Shown piece after piece: positions 1 through 4,188 of a stretch of DNA of 10,617 nucleotides. Origin of the DNA: a bacterium (GTDB lineage: Bacteria > Spirochaetota > UBA4802 > UBA5550); NCBI GenBank assembly GCA_024224995.1, contig JAAENB010000134.1, forward strand, positions 1 to 10,617, in the 5' to 3' direction. Each line of letters opens with the position of its first letter. Position 1 is the stretch's first letter. Position numbers and translations under genes: made by a program. The notes below the pieces were generated by a model. The model ran no database searches. It saw nothing but the letters and a program-made list of their open reading frames with translations, and was not told the origin of the DNA.

Positions 1-55
1 TCAAATCTTCTAAATAGAACCTTTTTTCAAAGCGAGCCTTAGGCCCGCCCGGCAT
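1..55 (-). other. Possible 5' end of a minus-strand gene, or a gene fragment, cut by the left edge
   Basis: On the minus strand an ATG at 55-53 has an AAGGA 7 nt upstream and opens a frame that is still open at the window edge (MPGGPKARFEKRFYLEDL). The same frame is also open upstream of this ATG, back to a stop at 229-227. Part of it (KARFEKRFYL) recurs as EARFKKRFYL in the minus-strand frame of the related repeat at 2974-3003. I do not recognise a family. It may be the start of a real gene, a decayed fragment, or a chance frame in a repeat. Too little is visible to decide. Confidence 0.2.
10..39. repeat. Dispersed 30-bp repeat, copy 1
   Basis: This stretch matches 2974-3003 at 28 of 30 positions, including a T-rich core followed by AAAGCGAGCCT. 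In both places the right end forms one arm of a short inverted repeat whose other arm differs between copies: here GCGAGCC/GGCCCGC with one mismatch, at 2998-3021 GAGCCTC/GAGGCTC. In both places a hairpin repeat and a sigma-70 promoter follow downstream, so it marks the outer end of a duplicated upstream module. It is not a convincing terminator, because the T-run precedes the stem on the plus strand. Confidence 0.7.
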
Positions 56-214
56 TGCTTTGTCCTTATGAGAGAACTGTTCCCCTGATTGTGCCTCCTG
101 GGCTCTTTCCTGAAGATGAAACTGTTTATTTACCAGGTGTTTTTGGTGTTTATTCCTGAGATTGTGTTGTTTCAGGGAATTCCGGCCGGAAACCGCTCCT
201 TCGGGGGGTACCTT

Positions 215-241
215 CTCAGAGCTCTTTTAAAGAGCTCTGAG
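215..241. repeat. Palindromic hairpin repeat, copy 1
   Basis: A perfect inverted repeat with 13-bp arms (215-227 and 229-241) around the core CAGAGCTCTTT. The same sequence recurs at 7172-7198 and 9156-9180, and in collapsed form at 3124-3133. It is followed by GAGGTCG, as is the 7172 copy. It sits about 20 bases upstream of the -35 element of the promoter at 262-290. No T-run follows it on either strand, so intrinsic terminator function is not evident. Confidence 0.85.
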
Positions 242-261
242 GTCGTGTCGCAGAAAAAGGC

Positions 262-290
262 TTGAACTGGGAAGTTTTTTTTTCTATAAT
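262..290 (+). promoter_or_regulatory. Sigma-70 promoter upstream of the AT-rich gene
   Basis: TTGAAC at 262-267, a 17-bp spacer and a perfect TATAAT at 285-290 give a near-consensus sigma-70 promoter. The element and its surroundings (GCTTGAA, GGGAAG, CTATAATAAGGT) closely match the promoter at 3150-3178. Transcription should start near 297, leaving a leader of about 120 bases before the gene at 421. Confidence 0.75.
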
Positions 291-317
291 AAGGTGTTTG
301 AGCAGCCCATTCAAAAA

Positions 318-398
318 ATGAGTACTCAGGAAACCGGCCTCCTGTGCAGAACTGAATTGTGGTTTGATAATATTGTTAGAGATGTTGTACCATTGTAG
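318..398 (+). other. Short leader ORF (26 codons)
   Basis: ATG at 318 opens a 26-codon frame ending in TAG at 396-398, inside the expected leader between the promoter at 262-290 and the gene at 421. The peptide begins MSTQETGLLC and ends RDVVPL. No Shine-Dalgarno sequence is evident before it; the upstream bases are A-rich. It stops 10 bases before the ribosome binding site of the next gene. It could be a leader peptide, the decayed start of a displaced gene, or chance. Confidence 0.2.
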
Positions 399-420
399 TA
401 TGATATCCGGGGAGAGACTA

Positions 421-1086
421 ATGCATAAATTTCCATATCAAATGCAGGACACTACAACGGGTTTGTTTATCGAAATTCTTCTTCCGAAAAAGTTGAAATA
501 TCAACCGATATTGTATGATATTCTCAGACGGGGGTTAAAATTTGAGAATGTAAAAGAGCATCTCCTTGATGAAAACAAAAATGAGAAGATTCAATCTTTT
601 GTTGGTAAATATAATATATCTCAACGAATAGATAGAAAAAAAATTGAAGAAATGAAACACATTTTTTGGGGATATTCAATTTATGAAGTTGATGGAGCAT
701 TTAGTGATTCAAATATTGGAAGTCAATTTATTGAAGAAAGAACCCAGATTATTAGAATAATGTTTCTTCCTGATTTTGCAAGTATGAAAGAAGAACAACA
801 TATTGATTTAAGCGAAAAAGAAATAAACAAAATAATACAGCAATATTTAAAAGTAGAAAGACATCTTGATAAGAAAATCGAAAAGACCTATATTGAAAAG
901 GTCATAATTGAATACCTGGAGCGCTGGATTGATGATGTTCGTCTCTTTTTATTCTGTTATTTTGTTTTTGAAATATGCAACAGGATAAACCAGCTCAAAG
1001 AAAAGGACAAAGAACCTCTGGAAAAAGAAATATGGGTTACCTCGTTCTGGGATGTTTCCGTTAATAAAGCATTGTTGATTGACTAA
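421..1086 (+). CDS. Hypothetical protein, AT-rich, unknown family (221 aa)
   Basis: I do not recognise this protein. The chosen ATG at 421 has a strong GGGGAG at 409-414, six bases upstream. Upstream in-frame starts (TTG 364, ATG 382 and 400) lack a comparable site. The product has no signal peptide or obvious N-terminal membrane span and is rich in Lys, Glu and Ile. It has charged, probably helical stretches, for example around residues 50-85 and 130-165. A hydrophobic aromatic stretch (DVRLFLFCYFVFEIC) near residues 173-187 is too charged at its borders to call a membrane helix. Its codons are far more A/T-rich than those of the genes to the right, which suggests separate ancestry. It lies alone behind a promoter nearly identical to that of the kinase operon and converges with the phosphatase gene. 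A soluble cytoplasmic protein is the best guess; function is open. Confidence 0.7.
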   Translation: MHKFPYQMQDTTTGLFIEILLPKKLKYQPILYDILRRGLKFENVKEHLLDENKNEKIQSFVGKYNISQRIDRKKIEEMKHIFWGYSIYEVDGAFSDSNIGSQFIEERTQIIRIMFLPDFASMKEEQHIDLSEKEINKIIQQYLKVERHLDKKIEKTYIEKVIIEYLERWIDDVRLFLFCYFVFEICNRINQLKEKDKEPLEKEIWVTSFWDVSVNKALLID

Positions 1087-1169
1087 ACCATAGAGATCGG
1101 GCAGATGGGAACTCAGTTGAAAGGGGCCACCGGTTCGTTCGCCGGGAAACCCTATTGCTGTTCGTTAGT

Positions 1170-2147
1170 TCAAACCGGGCGAGGATTTTTCACTCCTTTT
1201 TTGATGAATTCTCGTGCCAGTTTTTTATTGGTTACCGCGATGAAATCATAAACGCCGCCGGGATCATACTCCTGGTCGTCTAACAATTCTCCTTTGAGGT
1301 CATAGATGCTGCCGCCAACAGCCTTCACCAGGGGGAACGGTATTAAATTAAATCCATCGGATCCGACCTGTTTTTTCCCTTTCCAATGATCTCTCCCTTC
1401 AAAGAGTATATGTACTATATCTCTACAGGCCGCGAGATAGCAAAGCTCTATTCCCGTAATATCATGGCTGAAGATGTGCCGCGCCTCATTTAACACTGCA
1501 TAGTCGAGCTTCAATGCAACCGTTTTTCTCATCCCGTACCCATCATGCACAATAATAGTCGTATCTTTTATTCTTTGTGGTGATTGTGCCGGGAGTTGTA
1601 ACGCTTTGAGTTTTATAGTATTATTAATAATAACCGAACTTCCTTCAAGCGTGAAGGAATGTCCCCCGGGCACATAATATGCCTTATTATTAAAACTAAA
1701 ATAGATATCCCCCGAATGGAATCCCATTATAAAACAAGCGGTCAGATTCCTGAACGTTATATTTTGAGTCTCTGGACTATAGGCTGCCATGAAACAGGGA
1801 TCTCCAATATGTAAGTCTGCACATCGTGAGCCATCAACAGGGTCAATGAAAATAGAACAGGTCGGATGAACGGCTTTTTTTATTTTTAAATCTTCCATGT
1901 AGATGTTTGCCCTTGCGAGCAGATCGGGAAACTCAGTTTCAATGGTTTCGTTTATGATCTTTTTTATCACCCTGTCAACCTGGTGCTCCTGCTTGGGATC
2001 TTCATTTGTACGGTTAACATATTCTATGACTCGCAACAGCTTCCGCTCATAGAATTTTTTATAGGAAAAATGGACTTTCCACGCTATACATTGCGCGAAA
2101 TTGATAAAGTCATTTTCCGTATATGCCGCATTGAGCTTTATTGGCAC
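1170..2147 (-). CDS. Inositol monophosphatase-like phosphatase (325 aa)
   Basis: This is a member of the lithium-sensitive, metal-dependent phosphatase superfamily (inositol monophosphatase, FBPase, 3'-nucleotidase relatives), which hydrolyses phosphate from sugars or polyols. IDPVDGS at residues 101-107 is the hallmark metal-binding motif; D102 and D105 are the expected ligands and E85 (YMEDL) may be the upstream acidic ligand. GIELCYLAACRD (about 232-243) matches the family's conserved region, and a Gly-Gly at 278-279 fits the second signature. The usual Trp-Asp before that Gly-Gly is not seen: the segment reads SDGFNLIPFP, with D264 two residues too early. Metal binding may therefore be altered. 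The start is GTG at 2147, overlapping the end of the SDR gene by 10 bases, which implies translational coupling. The specific substrate cannot be read from sequence; a phosphorylated sugar or cyclitol is an inference from the partner gene. Confidence 0.8.
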   Translation of the reverse strand: MPIKLNAAYTENDFINFAQCIAWKVHFSYKKFYERKLLRVIEYVNRTNEDPKQEHQVDRVIKKIINETIETEFPDLLARANIYMEDLKIKKAVHPTCSIFIDPVDGSRCADLHIGDPCFMAAYSPETQNITFRNLTACFIMGFHSGDIYFSFNNKAYYVPGGHSFTLEGSSVIINNTIKLKALQLPAQSPQRIKDTTIIVHDGYGMRKTVALKLDYAVLNEARHIFSHDITGIELCYLAACRDIVHILFEGRDHWKGKKQVGSDGFNLIPFPLVKAVGGSIYDLKGELLDDQEYDPGGVYDFIAVTNKKLAREFIKKGVKNPRPV

Positions 2148-2884
2148 GTATAGCCGCCATCAATGCTTAATAAGCTGCCCGTAAGAAAACTGTTGTCATC
2201 TGATAACAGGAATAAAACAGTTTTCGCGACTTCTTCGGGAGTTCCCACCTGTTTGATTGGCTGCGCGCTTTTTAAACCATCGTAAACTTCCTTCCGGGGA
2301 ACGTCAAATCGATTGGCGTAGTATTCCACGGCATTATGATATAAAGGAGTCTCTATGGTTCCGGGGCAAATACAATTTACTCGTATGCCATATTCAGCGT
2401 AATCAATGGCGGTGCTTTTAGTCAGTTGTCCTATGGCCCCTTTGGTGAGACCATATACGGAACTTTTTGCTTTGCCGACAAAGCTCTGGTCCGAGCCCAT
2501 TAGTACAATACTCCCGCTTTTTTGTTTTTTCATAATTGGCAGAACTTCTTTAAGTGTGTAAAAAATACCTTTTAGATTTACCGATAAGACCTTTTCAAAT
2601 TGTTCGATAGTGGTTTCTTCAATATCCGCGAATAAATATATTCCTGCATTTGCGAAACAATGATCAATTCTACCTTCTTTTTCATAAATAGTTTTGATAC
2701 ATTGTTGTACTGATTCATAATTGCTGACATTACACTCCTGGTAGAATACATTTTTTTCACTTTCGAATGGCTGGATATCCAGAACATAAACTCTGGCCCC
2801 TTCTCTGGCCAGGAGTTTTCTCGTTGCTTCTCCTATTCCTGTTGAGCCACCTGTTACAAGAGCAACCCTGTTTGTGAAATTCAT
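2138..2884 (-). CDS. Classical SDR-family NAD(P)-dependent oxidoreductase (248 aa)
   Basis: A cytoplasmic dehydrogenase of the classical short-chain family, of normal length. The Rossmann glycine motif TGGSTGIG is at 11-18, NAG at 79-81, the catalytic Asn at 103 (VNLKG), Ser at 131 and Tyr144-x3-Lys148. PGTIETP (174-180) and the C-terminal IDGGYTCQ are also typical. Asp36 at the end of the second beta strand favours NAD over NADP. The start ATG at 2884 is supported by AGGAGG at 2899-2894 on the minus strand, an excellent ribosome binding site. It is the first gene of a two-gene operon with the overlapping phosphatase. The pair could dephosphorylate and oxidise a polyol or sugar, in either order. 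Sequence resemblance is to sugar and cyclitol dehydrogenases in general; the exact substrate is unknown. Confidence 0.9.
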   Translation of the reverse strand: MNFTNRVALVTGGSTGIGEATRKLLAREGARVYVLDIQPFESEKNVFYQECNVSNYESVQQCIKTIYEKEGRIDHCFANAGIYLFADIEETTIEQFEKVLSVNLKGIFYTLKEVLPIMKKQKSGSIVLMGSDQSFVGKAKSSVYGLTKGAIGQLTKSTAIDYAEYGIRVNCICPGTIETPLYHNAVEYYANRFDVPRKEVYDGLKSAQPIKQVGTPEEVAKTVLFLLSDDNSFLTGSLLSIDGGYTCQ

Positions 2885-2923
2885 ATTAACAATCCTCCTG
2901 TGTGGTTGGTAATTATTAGTTTG

Positions 2924-2936
2924 ATGAAATTTTCAT
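2924..2936. promoter_or_regulatory. Small inverted repeat upstream of the SDR operon
   Basis: ATGAAA and TTTCAT arms flank one central base, about 40 bases upstream of the SDR start codon. The position suits an operator in the 5' region of the operon, but the repeat is short and AT-rich and may be chance. Confidence 0.2.
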
Positions 2937-2967
2937 AAAAAGCAAGCATTTTTTGGAGAGTAGCGCG

Positions 2968-2995
2968 AATATACTAAATAGAATCTTTTTTTAAA
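2968..2995 (-). promoter_or_regulatory. Weak candidate promoter for the SDR-phosphatase operon
   Basis: On the minus strand, TTTAAA (2995-2990), a 16-bp spacer and TATATT (2973-2968) form a weak sigma-70-like pair about 85 bases upstream of the SDR start. It overlaps the dispersed repeat at 2974-3003. No better-scoring pair was seen between here and the gene, but the -35 match is poor. Confidence 0.25.
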
Positions 2996-3003
2996 GCGAG
3001 CCT
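2974..3003. repeat. Dispersed 30-bp repeat, copy 2
   Basis: Matches 10-39 at 28 of 30 bases. The right end joins a 7-bp inverted repeat (GAGCCTC at 2998-3004, GAGGCTC at 3015-3021). It lies between the divergent SDR operon and the kinase operon, about 145 bases before the kinase-operon promoter. Confidence 0.7.
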
Positions 3004-3085
3004 CAATCCTTAGAGAGGCTCAGATCAAATTTGAGTTGTAACTAAACGCATTTGTAGTTGTGGGCGAGCGCATCCATCTACTAAT

Positions 3086-3115
3086 GGGGTCGTTATCTCC
3101 GGAAATGAAAAGCAG
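3086..3115 (+). pseudogene. Remnant of a hybrid-kinase 3' end
   Basis: These 30 bases are identical to 6879-6908 inside the hybrid kinase gene and would encode the same GSLSPEMKS peptide. The remnant is followed within 10 bases by the collapsed hairpin repeat, whereas after the real kinase copy the hairpin comes about 260 bases later. The frame stays open into the downstream lipoprotein gene, creating an apparent longer start at 3060, but the promoter and ribosome binding site lie inside that extension. The likely history is a former upstream kinase copy whose tail was deleted. Confidence 0.6.
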
Positions 3116-3123
3116 TGTGTTCT

Positions 3124-3133
3124 CAGAGCTCTG
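3124..3133. repeat. Palindromic hairpin repeat, collapsed copy 2
   Basis: The 10-bp perfect palindrome CAGAGCTCTG has the same left flank (TTCT) as copy 1 but lacks the loop and second arm; the next bases are CGCCTCCG. It is placed as in copy 1, just upstream of a promoter. Confidence 0.5.
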
Positions 3134-3149
3134 CGCCTCCGAAAAAAGC

Positions 3150-3178
3150 TTGAAAAGGGAAGTGTTATCTTCTATAAT
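3150..3178 (+). promoter_or_regulatory. Sigma-70 promoter of the lipoprotein-kinase operon
   Basis: TTGAAA at 3150-3155, a 17-bp spacer and TATAAT at 3173-3178. Expected transcription start is near 3185, giving a short leader with the ribosome binding site AGGGGGAG at 3191-3198 and ATG at 3204. The flanks closely resemble the promoter at 262-290. Confidence 0.8.
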
Positions 3179-3203
3179 AAGGTTGTTTATAGGGGGAGTA
3201 ACC

Positions 3204-4178
3204 ATGCCAAAAATGATTCCCATTATGGCCCTTATGCTTTTCTTTTTATGTTTGGGATGCAAAAAAGAACCTGGAAAGACGCAAGAGAACCTGCCCACCT
3301 GTCTTATTGTCTCTTCGTATCATAAAGAATACGCGTGGCAGCAGGGGCTTGAAAAAGGGTTTCGACCGGTACTGAAGGGCAAGTGCGCGAGCCGGTATTT
3401 TTACATGGATACAAAACGGAATCCTGCTCCTGAATTTTGCGGGCAAAAAGCCCTGGAAGCAAAAGCCCTTATTGAATCCCTGAAACCTGCTGTTGTTATT
3501 GCTTCCGATGATAACGCATCAAAGTACCTGGTGCAACCCTATTATAAAGACGCGGACCTACCGTTTGTATTTTGCGGTGTGAACTGGTCTGTTAAAGAAT
3601 ACGGGTATCCCTATTCCAATGTAACAGGTATGATAGAAGTTGTGGCAATCAAACCGCTCATAACACAGGCGAAGCGGATCGTTCCCGGAGCCCGAAGGAT
3701 TGCCTGTATTACTTCGAACACCCTGACTGAGTTGAAGGTTGCTCTTAGGGTAAAAGAAATTTATCGAGCTGAGGGAGTCAAATTCACTAACCTGGTTGCC
3801 ACTAACATGGCCGATTTTAAGCGGGTGTATAAACAGGCTCAAGGCTACGATTATATTCTTTTCTGGGGCTATGTGGGAATTAAAGACTGGGATGACGCTG
3901 CTGCGAAAGATTTTATCGGCAAGCATTCCAAAAAACTGACTATTGGGCTCAACCGCTGGTCCTATCCCTATGTGATGCTTGTCTTTAATATTGTACCGGA
4001 AGAGCAGGGACGGTATGCGGCTGAGGCCGCGCTGAAAATACTGGAAGGAACGAAGCCCGCAGATATCCCCATTATTGCGAACCATGAGTGGAATATTATC
4101 ATGAATGAAGCGCTGCTGGATATAATTAAAATAAAGCTTCCGGGTGATCTTCGCCGGAAGGCTAAACGAGTGGAGTGA
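3204..4178 (+). CDS. Periplasmic substrate-binding lipoprotein of ABC-transporter type (324 aa)
   Basis: This is an exported binding protein of the ABC-transporter substrate-binding type that is often encoded beside sensor kinases. The start at 3204 is set by AGGGGGAG at 3191-3198 and by the promoter at 3150-3178; a longer in-frame start at 3060 lies upstream of that promoter and is rejected. Residues 1-19 form a lipoprotein signal peptide with a hydrophobic core (MALMLFFLCLG) and lipobox Cys19; Cys at -3 is unusual but the rest fits. The mature part opens with a Rossmann-like strand (CLIVSSYHKEYAW) and shows two-lobe features: VVIASDDNASKYL (about 96-108), PFVFCGVNW (120-128) and RRIACITSN (about 171-179). 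No permease or ATPase gene is present, so sensing rather than transport is likely. It ends 10 bases before the kinase start, and the two are surely cotranscribed. It probably docks on the kinase's CHASE domain. The ligand is unknown. Confidence 0.8.
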   Translation: MPKMIPIMALMLFFLCLGCKKEPGKTQENLPTCLIVSSYHKEYAWQQGLEKGFRPVLKGKCASRYFYMDTKRNPAPEFCGQKALEAKALIESLKPAVVIASDDNASKYLVQPYYKDADLPFVFCGVNWSVKEYGYPYSNVTGMIEVVAIKPLITQAKRIVPGARRIACITSNTLTELKVALRVKEIYRAEGVKFTNLVATNMADFKRVYKQAQGYDYILFWGYVGIKDWDDAAAKDFIGKHSKKLTIGLNRWSYPYVMLVFNIVPEEQGRYAAEAALKILEGTKPADIPIIANHEWNIIMNEALLDIIKIKLPGDLRRKAKRVE

Positions 4179-4188
4179 TCCAAAGGGT

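Noticed and set aside
116..265. 49-codon plus-strand ORF running through the hairpin into the -35 box
   Set aside because: No clear ribosome binding site, it overlaps repeat and promoter elements, and its sequence is not recognisable.
1087..1169. Terminator between the convergent AT-rich gene and the phosphatase gene
   Set aside because: Only a 4-bp CCGG stem is visible and there is no T-run.
3060..3203. Longer N-terminus (48 extra residues) for the substrate-binding lipoprotein
   Set aside because: The extension contains the promoter, the ribosome binding site and a kinase-tail remnant; starting at 3204 gives a proper lipoprotein signal peptide.
3558..4085. Minus-strand ORF of 175 codons opposite the lipoprotein gene
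   Set aside because: It is a frame shadow with no family features, antisense to a well-supported gene.
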